This document shows, in pieces, positions 49,409 to 57,458 of a DNA stretch of 64,000 nucleotides (its first letter is position 1; every line of letters begins with the position of its first letter). This stretch comes from WJMT01 sp964624145. Lineage in GTDB: Bacteria > Acidobacteriota > Aminicenantia > Aminicenantales > Aminicenantaceae. The notes under the pieces are model-generated. The model did no database searches and was not told where the DNA came from. It saw only the letters and a list, made by a program, of their open reading frames with translations. The DNA is taken from NCBI GenBank assembly GCA_964624145.1, contig CAZUXT010000007.1, forward strand, positions 1 to 64,000. The letters run 5' to 3'. A program made the position numbers and the translations under genes.

Positions 49409-50766
49409 TTGCCTCTCATCTCAACCAGGATATAATTTTCTGTAAAATATCTGTTCATAATGCCTACAATTTCAGGGGAACTAATCCTTAAATATTTGTT
49501 TAATTCTCTTTTTAAGTCCCTGATGTCATTTTCAGATAGGTAATACCGGATTAAAAACAGAGCTCTTTTTTCAGGAGAATAGAAATTTTCCATATAGTCT
49601 GATTTGTACATGTTTTTGATCTTTATTAATTCCCGATCCGGAATCAAGTATGATTTCAGTCTGTTTATTTCAGAAAATAACGCTTTCTTTGCTATTTCTT
49701 TGGTGGCTTCATTATTAGAAAGAACAAAGAATTTGAATGCAGCAAGATCTCTTCTCTTTTCAATACCGCCGTTCATGCTCAGCGCAAGCTTATTTCTTTT
49801 CACTAATCTTTTATAAAGCCGGGAACTTTCTCCAGAAAAGAGCAGATAATCTATCATGGATAAAATATAAAAATCATTGGAGTAAGGAGAACCGATTCTA
49901 TAGCCAAGCCTGAAACCAGGTGTTGAAATGGCTTCGTTTACAGAGATTCGTTCATATTTTTCCTGTATGAGATCTCCTTTGAAAGAGGGTGCTGGGGGTA
50001 TGTTTTTTGAAGGATCGATGGTGCTAAAATATTTTCTTACCAGCTGGAGTGTGTTTTCCTCATGGATATTTCCTGTTATACAGAGAACAGCATTGTTTGG
50101 CTTATAATATGTATTGTAAAAATCTCTAACGTCTTTTAGGGTTATGCTTTTTAAATCCTCTTCACTTCCAATTACGGGATGGTTGTACGAAAAGTCCGGA
50201 TAGAGCAGTTGGTCAAAAACAAGCAGGCTTTCTCTGAATGGGTCTTCCTTATTCTGGTTCTTCAATGTTTCTATCAATAAATTCTTTGTCTCCTCCACAT
50301 TCGAATAGTTTAAATTCAGAGAGTTCATTCTGTCTGATTCAAGCCATAGCACGAGAGGGAGCTGGTTTGAAGATACGGTTTGGTAAAAAAGCGTTCGGTC
50401 CCTGGAGGTGACAGCGTTGAATTCACCTCCTATTCTGTGTATAAACCTTATGTGCTGCATAGGGCCCACATTTCTTGATCCCATAAACATAAGGTATTCT
50501 AATAAGTAGGCCATTCCTGTTTTTCCTTTTTTCTCATAAGCCGAGCCCACTTTATAGGCACAGGCAACAGAGACCAAAGGAAGGCTGTTATCTTTGGAAA
50601 GAATAACGGTGAGGCCGTTTTTTAGATTATAAACGGAAAAGGGGAACGGTTCTTGCTCTTCTGCTTGTTTGACTTGAGAAAATCCCATATGAACAAAATG
50701 AACCATAAGACAAAAAATCACTAATTTTTTTAAGTTCATAATGGATTTGTTCTTTTTTTCATTCAA
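49405..50766 (-). CDS. M16-fold (insulinase-like) secreted protein with Tyr-substituted zinc motif
   Basis: A 453-residue protein with an N-terminal signal segment (Met10-Asn-Leu-Lys-Lys onward; that Met at 50739 is an alternative start). It aligns with the normally active M16 subunit: Leu-Asn-Gly-Leu-like Lys-Asn-Gly-Leu-Thr-Val, Ser-Ala-Tyr-Glu, then the motif where both His are Tyr (Tyr-Leu-Leu-Glu-Tyr, about residue 85-89). The Tyr codons are clear. The downstream Glu-rich helix (Val-Glu-Glu-Thr) is kept. Without zinc ligands it should not cleave peptides in the usual way. It follows the NTP-transporter-like gene by 42 bases. Confidence 0.83.
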   Translation of the reverse strand: MNEKKNKSIMNLKKLVIFCLMVHFVHMGFSQVKQAEEQEPFPFSVYNLKNGLTVILSKDNSLPLVSVACAYKVGSAYEKKGKTGMAYLLEYLMFMGSRNVGPMQHIRFIHRIGGEFNAVTSRDRTLFYQTVSSNQLPLVLWLESDRMNSLNLNYSNVEETKNLLIETLKNQNKEDPFRESLLVFDQLLYPDFSYNHPVIGSEEDLKSITLKDVRDFYNTYYKPNNAVLCITGNIHEENTLQLVRKYFSTIDPSKNIPPAPSFKGDLIQEKYERISVNEAISTPGFRLGYRIGSPYSNDFYILSMIDYLLFSGESSRLYKRLVKRNKLALSMNGGIEKRRDLAAFKFFVLSNNEATKEIAKKALFSEINRLKSYLIPDRELIKIKNMYKSDYMENFYSPEKRALFLIRYYLSENDIRDLKRELNKYLRISSPEIVGIMNRYFTENYILVEMRGK

Positions 50767-50808
50767 TCATAATGTACCAATAAGCATAATATAAGAACAG
50801 ACAAAAGT

Positions 50809-53214
50809 TCAAGGCAAAACCTGTTCGATAATGGGAAGGAGCCGGTCTCTGAATTCCTTGCTCAAGGTGTTATCGAGAAGTTCTACAGCATAAGCCATAG
50901 AATTTTTCGTGCTGCTTTTAATGTTTTGGTAGGCTTTCATCATATCATCATGAGAGTAAATAAGGCCAAGCAGCTTAAAAATATCCCTTAAAGAATGGGA
51001 TATTTCTTTTTTCTCAGATTCATTCAGCTCTGAATAAATGACGGCTAATTGAGACAGCCTTTTTAATTTATTTAATGTGTATACTTTGATAAACTTGATG
51101 TCTAAAAACAAATCGGGTTTTTCCGAACGTATCTTATCAAGTGAATCGATTATATCATCCTCGAGTTCAGCATCGTTCTTTTTTAGATATTTTATGAGGA
51201 TATCATAAGCCTGTTGACTGCTTTCTCGGGATAAAACTTTGATAATGCCTTTTTTGGTCGGGATACTGCTGTCCGGATCATTAAGACTTTTTTCCATATC
51301 AGGGAATGCTGTTCTTCCAAACTTTGTTAAGGCTGCTATTGAATCTTCCGATACTATTGGATTTTGAATTTTTTCTATAAGAAGTGGGATGAATTTTTTC
51401 TTCTTTAGTTTGGCCGCACTTTCTATGGCATATCTTGATATCTCCGGGGAGCCGTCTTTGATAAGCGGTATGAGCTTATCAACCAGGGGTGAGTCAGGAT
51501 TCATGAGACCGATGGCTTTGGCCACTTCCATTTTTTCTATTTCGGTTTCCTTGCTTTTTTCAATCACTTTATCTGTGTATTTAGTCATCAATTCCTGATA
51601 AGATTTCAAAGACATCACTTCATCTATGTTAGTTTTAAGGTCCTCCTTGCCTTCTTTGTCTTCTGCAGTATAAGCCCATGAACCTCCTTCTGCGCCAAAA
51701 AGGGCATCAAAAGAGGACGCCTTAGCCTCTTCTTTTTTCTGAGAAATAATCCTTTCTAATTCAGGAGTCAGTTTATCCTGTCGTATAAGATCAAAAACAT
51801 GCATGGCATAAAGAATTTCACTCTTTTTCCTGCTCTCCAGAGTATCAAACACTAGTTTTGTGTAATCCAAATCAACCGTTTCTGAAACTGATTTTTCAGC
51901 CCGCTTCCATTTTCTTTGTATGTTTTGTTTTATCACATCGATATACTCTTTATTGATCCTGAGGCTGACTGCGATCCATATTATGATAAAGATGAGAGAT
52001 ACTAAACTTATGTATCTCACCTTAATATTGAGATAGATAAAAACAAAGGCCACAACAGCTCCTATCCCTCTTGCGAACCGCTGCAGAAACATATCTATGA
52101 ATATTTTGGCCCTGTATCTGAGTTCAGGATCCACTGGAATATATAAAATTTCCCTAATGGATTGGTTGACAGAATAAGAAAGGCTTTTATCGCTGGCTTT
52201 AATGGAGACAGCCAGTAATATTACAGGGAAAAAGAAGATTCCTGCACACAAAAAAATAAGCACTATCGGATAAAAGAGCAGGGTTCCTCTGATACCTAAC
52301 CTTTTTATCATTCCTCCTGTGATAAGGATCTGGATCAAAAAGGCAAAAACCATCACTCCGGCATTAAAAAGCCCGTAGAATGAAGCAAGATTGTTTTCTC
52401 CGGAAATATTGTTTTCTATAATGCTGTTGTATTGAAAATCTATGAGCACAGACACTATGAAAGTAAGCGATACGATCAAAGCCATGAGGGAAAGATATGG
52501 ATTCTTTCTCACACTGTCCATGCATGTTTTAAAGCTTATTCCAGATGGCATGCTTGGATTTTCTTTTTTTGCAGCAGGTGCCTGTTTTTGTTCTGGTAGA
52601 TGTTCTTTATAGTTTTTAAATATCAAACTGACAACAACCACACACAGCAAAAGCATTACAGATGAGATCAATAACAGATAGTCATAAAGAAAAGTACCTG
52701 CAGCGAATTTTGTGAGCAGCCCTCCTAGCAAACCTCCCAGGATCCCTCCGCTTCCTATAAATCCGATGATATTTCTTATTTCCCTTGGATTGAACACTTC
52801 GTTGGCGACCAACCAAAAGTGAGTCATGAGTACAGAGATCAGTATGTTAACCCATATCCAGTTCGCCAGAGGGAGCCACCCCAGCTCGGTAAAAAAGAGG
52901 AGGAACAAAACAATATTGGTTGCAGCAAAAAAGACAAGACTGTAGAGAATTAATTTTTTCTTTGGTATTTTTGCCTGGAATTTAGCGTGCAGAACAACGA
53001 CGATTCCTGCGATCAAAGCTGTCAGTAGATACGCATAGGGTAGGCGATCTTTTCCCAGTTTATCGATAAAGTTGGCGTTTCTAACAGACTTTATGATGGT
53101 GAAAGGTGACGTTATTAAAAAGAAATATAAGAAAAGGTAAATAGATATTATTTTTTTCTCTGCCTCAATGTTTATAAATTTGGAAAAAAGCTTTTTACGC
53201 ATGCGATCGTCCAC
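50809..53214 (-). CDS. Npt1/Npt2 (ADP/ATP translocase)-like membrane protein with C-terminal helical repeats
   Basis: An 801-residue protein. Residues 1-430 hold about eleven to twelve membrane helices that resemble the nucleotide transporters of plastids and intracellular bacteria (Ile-Lys-Ser-Val-Arg-Asn-Ala near 42, and Arg-Glu-Ile-Leu-Tyr-Ile-Pro near 353). Residues 440-800 are soluble and appear to be HEAT-like repeats. In free-living bacteria such proteins have no proven substrate; nucleotide exchange is one possibility. The start is GTG with GGGG nearby, and ATG 53202 is an alternative. The gene follows the STAS gene by 24 bases. Confidence 0.82.
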   Translation of the reverse strand: MDDRMRKKLFSKFINIEAEKKIISIYLFLYFFLITSPFTIIKSVRNANFIDKLGKDRLPYAYLLTALIAGIVVVLHAKFQAKIPKKKLILYSLVFFAATNIVLFLLFFTELGWLPLANWIWVNILISVLMTHFWLVANEVFNPREIRNIIGFIGSGGILGGLLGGLLTKFAAGTFLYDYLLLISSVMLLLCVVVVSLIFKNYKEHLPEQKQAPAAKKENPSMPSGISFKTCMDSVRKNPYLSLMALIVSLTFIVSVLIDFQYNSIIENNISGENNLASFYGLFNAGVMVFAFLIQILITGGMIKRLGIRGTLLFYPIVLIFLCAGIFFFPVILLAVSIKASDKSLSYSVNQSIREILYIPVDPELRYRAKIFIDMFLQRFARGIGAVVAFVFIYLNIKVRYISLVSLIFIIIWIAVSLRINKEYIDVIKQNIQRKWKRAEKSVSETVDLDYTKLVFDTLESRKKSEILYAMHVFDLIRQDKLTPELERIISQKKEEAKASSFDALFGAEGGSWAYTAEDKEGKEDLKTNIDEVMSLKSYQELMTKYTDKVIEKSKETEIEKMEVAKAIGLMNPDSPLVDKLIPLIKDGSPEISRYAIESAAKLKKKKFIPLLIEKIQNPIVSEDSIAALTKFGRTAFPDMEKSLNDPDSSIPTKKGIIKVLSRESSQQAYDILIKYLKKNDAELEDDIIDSLDKIRSEKPDLFLDIKFIKVYTLNKLKRLSQLAVIYSELNESEKKEISHSLRDIFKLLGLIYSHDDMMKAYQNIKSSTKNSMAYAVELLDNTLSKEFRDRLLPIIEQVLP

Positions 53215-53238
53215 GATCCCCGCTTAGAAAGAACGTGC

Positions 53239-53586
53239 CTATTCCTTTGAAAAGCTTTCCAATGCTTTTTCTTCGTCATTAAATATTTCAAACACTTTAG
53301 ATAACATAGTGACCTGAAAAACAAGAGAAAGCTTTGTCGATATATTAGTGAGTTTTAAACTTCCCCCTATATTTTGCGTTGAGATGTAACTCGCTAATAT
53401 TTCTCCAACCCCGAAACTGTCTATGAACTCAACTTTGTCCATGTTTAAAAGAAAATTTTTATTGTTTTTATCAAGCTGGTTTTTTATGATTTGATGCAGC
53501 GTAATGTTTGAGGCTTCGGAACGCCTTATTTCTCCCTCTATGTCAACGACTGTGATTCCTTGCTTTTCCCTAAGGTTTATTTCCAT
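53239..53586 (-). CDS. STAS-domain anti-anti-sigma factor
   Basis: A 115-residue STAS protein. It has the phospho-switch region Phe-Ile-Asp-Ser-Phe-Gly-Val-Gly near residue 51-58, with Ser54 as the candidate phosphorylation site, as in SpoIIAA/RsbV. Such proteins bind a RsbW-like kinase and release a sigma factor or partner. An RsbW-like gene lies 2.4 kb away at 55580-55981. The ATG lacks a strong ribosome site. It leads into the NTP-transporter-like gene. Confidence 0.9.
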   Translation of the reverse strand: MEINLREKQGITVVDIEGEIRRSEASNITLHQIIKNQLDKNNKNFLLNMDKVEFIDSFGVGEILASYISTQNIGGSLKLTNISTKLSLVFQVTMLSKVFEIFNDEEKALESFSKE

Positions 53587-53634
53587 TTTTCTGTATACAA
53601 GCTTTTATCAGAACAAAAATAATAAGTCAATTAA

Positions 53635-53675
53635 CCTAACCTATTCATAAAAAAATGGCGATACGCATCTTTTTG
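53635..53675 (+). repeat. Dispersed intergenic repeat, copy C (first block only)
   Basis: CTATTCATAAAAAAATGGCG at 53641-53660 matches copies A and B exactly, and the hairpin continues as GATACGCATCTTTTT with changed loop bases. The second conserved block is absent. It lies between the 5' end of the STAS gene and the 3' end of cysC. Confidence 0.7.
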
Positions 53676-53737
53676 TTTTGCTTTCAAGGATATACATGTT
53701 TTTAACAAAAATGGCAACTGAAAAGTTTTTGTTTGTT

Positions 53738-54343
53738 TTAAATCACACATTTTTCTTTTAAGTAATTGAAAAGAATGTCCGTACTTTCTTTGATGTCTTT
53801 TTTACTGGTGTCTATGGTTATTTCAGGATGCAAAGGTTCTTCATAGGGAGCGGATATTCCTGTAAATTCCTGGATTTCCCCGGCTCTTGCTTTTTTATAA
53901 AGACCTTTTGGGTCTCTTTCTTCAGCTGTTTGTAAAGGGACCTTTAAGAAAACTTCAATAAATTCCCCTTTATCCAGAAGTTTCCTGGCCCTGTCCCTGT
54001 CTTTGCGGTAGGGAGATATAAAAGCCGTCATGGTAATGATTCCGGCATCAGAAAAAAGTTTGGCTACCTCTCCTATGCGCCTTATGTTTTCCTCTCTATC
54101 TTCAGGAGAAAAAGCCAGGTTCTTGTTAAGGCCGTGCCGGATGTTATCTCCGTCGAGGACAAAGGACAGCTTTCCTTCCTGGAAAAGCCTTTTTTCCAAA
54201 GAGCGGGCTAAGGTTGATTTTCCGGATCCTGATAATCCTGTAAGCCAGATAACAATACCTTTTTGACGAAGAAATCCCTCTCTGTCTTTTTTCGTAACTT
54301 CTCCCTTGTGCCATGTGATATTGGTCGCTTTTTGAATGGTCAT
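53738..54343 (-). CDS. cysC: Adenylylsulfate kinase
   Basis: A 201-residue APS kinase that phosphorylates adenosine 5'-phosphosulfate to PAPS. The P-loop is Gly36-Leu-Ser-Gly-Ser-Gly-Lys-Ser43, followed by Leu-Asp-Gly-Asp-Asn-Ile-Arg-His-Gly-Leu, Arg-Arg-Ile-Gly-Glu-Val, and Phe-Ile-Ser-Pro-Tyr. The length is normal. AAGGAGA precedes the start. It follows sat by 22 bases. No PAPS reductase or sulfite reductase gene is in the window, so PAPS could serve assimilation or sulfation of a surface glycan. Confidence 0.96.
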   Translation of the reverse strand: MTIQKATNITWHKGEVTKKDREGFLRQKGIVIWLTGLSGSGKSTLARSLEKRLFQEGKLSFVLDGDNIRHGLNKNLAFSPEDREENIRRIGEVAKLFSDAGIITMTAFISPYRKDRDRARKLLDKGEFIEVFLKVPLQTAEERDPKGLYKKARAGEIQEFTGISAPYEEPLHPEITIDTSKKDIKESTDILFNYLKEKCVI

Positions 54344-54365
54344 TCTTTTCTCCTTGCAAAAGCTC

Positions 54366-55541
54366 CTAGGTGTTATTCACCTTTTTATAGTAATCGATAA
54401 GAATTTTCGCGACTTCAGGCCGGCTGAATTCTTTAGGAAGCATCTGGCCTTTTGACAGCATCTCTCTTACCTTTGTACCGCTTATCAGCATGCGGTGCTT
54501 CTCGTCATGAGGGCAGGTTTTCATGGAAGCCATCCCGTCGCATTTGTGGCACCAGAATGTCCAGTCAATATTCAGGGGTTGGATATGCAGTTCTCCAGGC
54601 TTGATTTCTGTGAATATCTTCTGAGCGTCAAAAGGCCCATAATAATTTCCCACTCCGGCATGGTCTCTCCCGATAATCAGGTGACTGCATCCATAATTCT
54701 GTCTGAAAATCGCATGAAGCAGTGCTTCCCTTGGGCCACCGTACCTCATCTCCATAGGATATACTTTAAGAACAACCCGGTCCTTGGGATAATACTTATC
54801 AAGAAGTACTTCATAACATCTCATCCTGACTTCTGCCGGTATATCGTCTGCTTTCAACTTTCCGACCAGCGGGTGAATCAATATCCCGTCACTGACTTCA
54901 AGGGCGATTTTTGTGCAGTATTCGTGACTTCTGTGGATCGGATTTCTAGTCTGGAAAGCAGAAATTGTTGACCAACCCTTTTTTTTGAATATTTCCCTTG
55001 TTTGAGCAGGACGGGCATAATAGGAACCATAGAGTTCAGGATAGGGGCCTTCGCTAAAAGCTGTGACTTCACCCCCGAGAAGAACATCATCCTGTGTGTA
55101 TACTTTTTTCACACCCGGATGCGTTTCGTCTTCTGTAAGAAAAACCTGTTTTGCTTCATGTTTTTTATTGTATTTATATTTGTCCTGTACCTTCATTATC
55201 CCCATTAGATCTCCGCTTTCATCGTCTATAAGAGCGATTTTTTCTTCTAATGAAATATTTTTTGCTTCTTCTTTTGTGACTGATAAGGTGATAGGGATCG
55301 GCCATAAGGTTCCGTCAGACAAGTGCATATGATCAACCACTTCTTTATAGTCTTTTTCGACCATAAAGCCACTTAGAGGACTGAATGCGCCTATGGCCAT
55401 CATTATGAGGTCAGAGGTTTCACGCGATGACATCCTCACTTTTGTCAAGGATTCCGCCCTTTTTTTATTTTCTATTAATTCCTTACCTTCAATAAGAAGA
55501 GGGAGAAGTTTGCCTTTGTGGGGGGGGATGAGTCCGTTCAT
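54366..55541 (-). CDS. sat: Sulfate adenylyltransferase (ATP sulfurylase)
   Basis: A 391-residue homomeric ATP sulfurylase that makes APS from ATP and sulfate. The active-site motif Gln197-Thr-Arg-Asn-Pro-x-His-x2-His206 and Gly-Arg-Asp-His-Ala-Gly-Val-Gly are present, and a Cys pair with His/Cys near 335-350 (Cys-His-Lys-Cys) may bind zinc, as in some homologues. AAGGAGA lies eight bases before the start. It forms an operon with cysC and probably with the upstream RsbW-like gene. Confidence 0.96.
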   Translation of the reverse strand: MNGLIPPHKGKLLPLLIEGKELIENKKRAESLTKVRMSSRETSDLIMMAIGAFSPLSGFMVEKDYKEVVDHMHLSDGTLWPIPITLSVTKEEAKNISLEEKIALIDDESGDLMGIMKVQDKYKYNKKHEAKQVFLTEDETHPGVKKVYTQDDVLLGGEVTAFSEGPYPELYGSYYARPAQTREIFKKKGWSTISAFQTRNPIHRSHEYCTKIALEVSDGILIHPLVGKLKADDIPAEVRMRCYEVLLDKYYPKDRVVLKVYPMEMRYGGPREALLHAIFRQNYGCSHLIIGRDHAGVGNYYGPFDAQKIFTEIKPGELHIQPLNIDWTFWCHKCDGMASMKTCPHDEKHRMLISGTKVREMLSKGQMLPKEFSRPEVAKILIDYYKKVNNT

Positions 55542-55579
55542 AATAATTTTTCTCCTTTATAATAAAATCGTTTCTTTGT

Positions 55580-55981
55580 TTAAAAAGATTTATTCATAAT
55601 TAAAACATTTTGATTGTTTTCACGTCTGTATCCTACACTGTCCATTAGGCTCCTAATGAGAAAAACACCAAACCCTCCCTTTTTTTCCTTTTCTATTATT
55701 TCCGATATATCCGGTTTTTTAGTGGTCCTCGGATCAAAAGGAATTCCGTCATCCCTTATCTCAAAAAAAATTTTATTCTCTTTGATCCAGCTTTTGATAT
55801 AAATTTCACCTCTTTTTTTTGGATAAGCATACTTGATGATATTGATGCAAACCTCCACCAGAGACAGTTCCATAATATAATAGTCTTTCTCAGAAATGTC
55901 TTTTTCTTTAAGCGAATTTCTCAGAAATGACCTTACTTTTTTTAGTTCCTGTAATTCGCTTTTGACTTTAAGTGTGATCAT
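55580..55981 (-). CDS. RsbW-like anti-sigma factor kinase (HATPase)
   Basis: A 133-residue GHKL ATPase like RsbW/SpoIIAB. The N box reads Glu-Val-Cys-Ile-Asn-Ile-Ile-Lys-Tyr-Ala-Tyr near residue 46, with Asp-Asp-Gly-Ile-Pro-Phe-Asp-Pro near 83 and a C-terminal Gly-Gly-Phe-Gly-Val-Phe-Leu-Ile-Arg-Ser-Leu. In partner-switching systems such kinases phosphorylate a STAS protein; the STAS gene at 53239-53586 is the obvious candidate. I chose the ATG at 55981 over a TTG at 55990. It lies 38 bases upstream of sat. Confidence 0.88.
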   Translation of the reverse strand: MITLKVKSELQELKKVRSFLRNSLKEKDISEKDYYIMELSLVEVCINIIKYAYPKKRGEIYIKSWIKENKIFFEIRDDGIPFDPRTTKKPDISEIIEKEKKGGFGVFLIRSLMDSVGYRRENNQNVLIMNKSF

Positions 55982-56058
55982 TTCATGCAAGCCTTATTTA
56001 TTATCATGAAATTATTCGTAATTCAACCTCTTATATTACCGGTAAAAGAAACAAAAAA

Positions 56059-56076
56059 GAATTCTATGGAGAATTC
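56059..56076. promoter_or_regulatory. 18-bp dyad between the RsbW-like gene and metK
   Basis: GAATTCT-ATGG-AGAATTC is a perfect 7-4-7 inverted repeat in the 265-base divergent region, about 80 bases from the RsbW-like start. It may be an operator. I saw no known S-adenosylmethionine riboswitch in this region. Confidence 0.3.
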
Positions 56077-56157
56077 ATGCGCATAAAATAAAATTATTTC
56101 GGGAATTTAAGGTCTATCGTGTTCTTTATGGATCAAATATCCGAAGCATGAAGATAA

Positions 56158-56186
56158 TTGAAATAATGTCATTATTATGTTAGAGT
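56158..56186 (+). promoter_or_regulatory. Putative promoter of metK-ahcY
   Basis: TTGAAA (56158-56163, 5/6), a 17-base spacer and TAGAGT (56181-56186, 4/6). Confidence 0.4.
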
Positions 56187-56246
56187 CTTTTCTTACTTCA
56201 GCCTTATTTTAATACTGGATTCATATCAGAAAGGAGTTTTAAAGTC

Positions 56247-57407
56247 ATGAGCAAAGACGGAGTACATCTATTTACTTCTGAATCTGTTACAGAGGGCCAT
56301 CCTGATAAAATTTGCGATCAAGTCTCAGATGCGGTCCTGGATGACCTTTTAAAACAGGATCCAAACAGCCGTGTCGCATGTGAGACGCTCGTTACGACCG
56401 GGCTTGTCCTTATAGCAGGAGAAATAACGAGTGATGGGTACTGCGACTTTCAACAAATAGTCAGGAATACTGTTAAAGAAATAGGATACACAAGTCCGAA
56501 ATATGGATTTGATTATGAGACATGCTGTGTCTTATCCTCCATACACGAGCAGTCACCAGACATCGCTATGGGAGTTAATGAAAGTAATGACCATGAACAG
56601 GGAGCTGGTGACCAGGGATTGATGTTTGGGTATGCGTGCAACGAAACCAAAGAACTTATGCCGCTTCCTATTATGATAGCTCATAAATTGGTAAAAAGAT
56701 TGAGTCAGATAAGACGCAAGGGAATATTGGATTATATACGTCCTGACGGCAAGTCTCAAGTCACTGTTGAGTACGATGGAGACAAGCCGAAGAGAATCGA
56801 TGCGGTAGTGGTATCCACACAGCACGATCCAAGTATAAAAATGAAAGACTTAAAGATTGATATTGAGCAAAAAGTGATCAGAGAAATTATCCCGGAGAAC
56901 ATGCTGGATAAAGACACGAAATTCTATATCAATCCGACGGGTCGCTTTGAACAAGGAGGACCGTTTGCTGATACCGGAGTGACCGGCCGTAAAATCATAG
57001 TTGACACCTACGGAGGCATCGGAAGCCATGGAGGAGGATGTTTTTCAGGAAAAGACCCCTCAAAAGTCGATCGTTCAGGCTCTTATATGGCCCGCTATAT
57101 CGCAAAAAATCTTGTGGCAGCCGAGATCGCAGATAGGATCGAAGTCCAGATCGCCTATGCCATTGGAGTAGCGGAACCTGTTTCAATCATGGTGGACTCC
57201 TTTGGGACATCAAAGGTCCAGGAAGACAAGATCAAAGAACTCATAAGATCTCATTTTGATCTCAAACCAAAAGGAATGATTCGAACATTAAATCTTTTGA
57301 ATCCGATCTATAAAAAAACCGCTGCTTACGGGCATTTCGGAAGAGATATATTCCCTTGGGAAAAAACAGACAAGGCCGGATTACTGAGAAAAGATGCCGG
57401 CCTTTGA
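56247..57407 (+). CDS. metK: S-adenosylmethionine synthetase
   Basis: A 386-residue enzyme that makes S-adenosylmethionine from methionine and ATP. It has Thr-Glu-Gly-His-Pro-Asp-Lys near 15, Asp-Gln-Gly-Leu-Met-Phe-Gly near 122, and the phosphate loop Gly-Gly-Gly-x-Phe-Ser-Gly-Lys-Asp-Pro near 264. The length is normal. AAGGAG precedes the start. It is followed by ahcY, so SAM synthesis and recycling are linked. The three radical SAM enzymes and methyltransferases of the window need this cofactor. Confidence 0.97.
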   Translation: MSKDGVHLFTSESVTEGHPDKICDQVSDAVLDDLLKQDPNSRVACETLVTTGLVLIAGEITSDGYCDFQQIVRNTVKEIGYTSPKYGFDYETCCVLSSIHEQSPDIAMGVNESNDHEQGAGDQGLMFGYACNETKELMPLPIMIAHKLVKRLSQIRRKGILDYIRPDGKSQVTVEYDGDKPKRIDAVVVSTQHDPSIKMKDLKIDIEQKVIREIIPENMLDKDTKFYINPTGRFEQGGPFADTGVTGRKIIVDTYGGIGSHGGGCFSGKDPSKVDRSGSYMARYIAKNLVAAEIADRIEVQIAYAIGVAEPVSIMVDSFGTSKVQEDKIKELIRSHFDLKPKGMIRTLNLLNPIYKKTAAYGHFGRDIFPWEKTDKAGLLRKDAGL

Positions 57408-57458
57408 TTTTTGTCACTATGAATAAAAAATGTCAGCCGCAACCAAGAGGAGCGTCAA

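Noticed and set aside
57440..57458. SAH riboswitch core (GAGGAGCG) before ahcY
   Set aside because: The element is simply the ribosome site; the flanking stems of the riboswitch are not seen in the short 51-base gap after metK.
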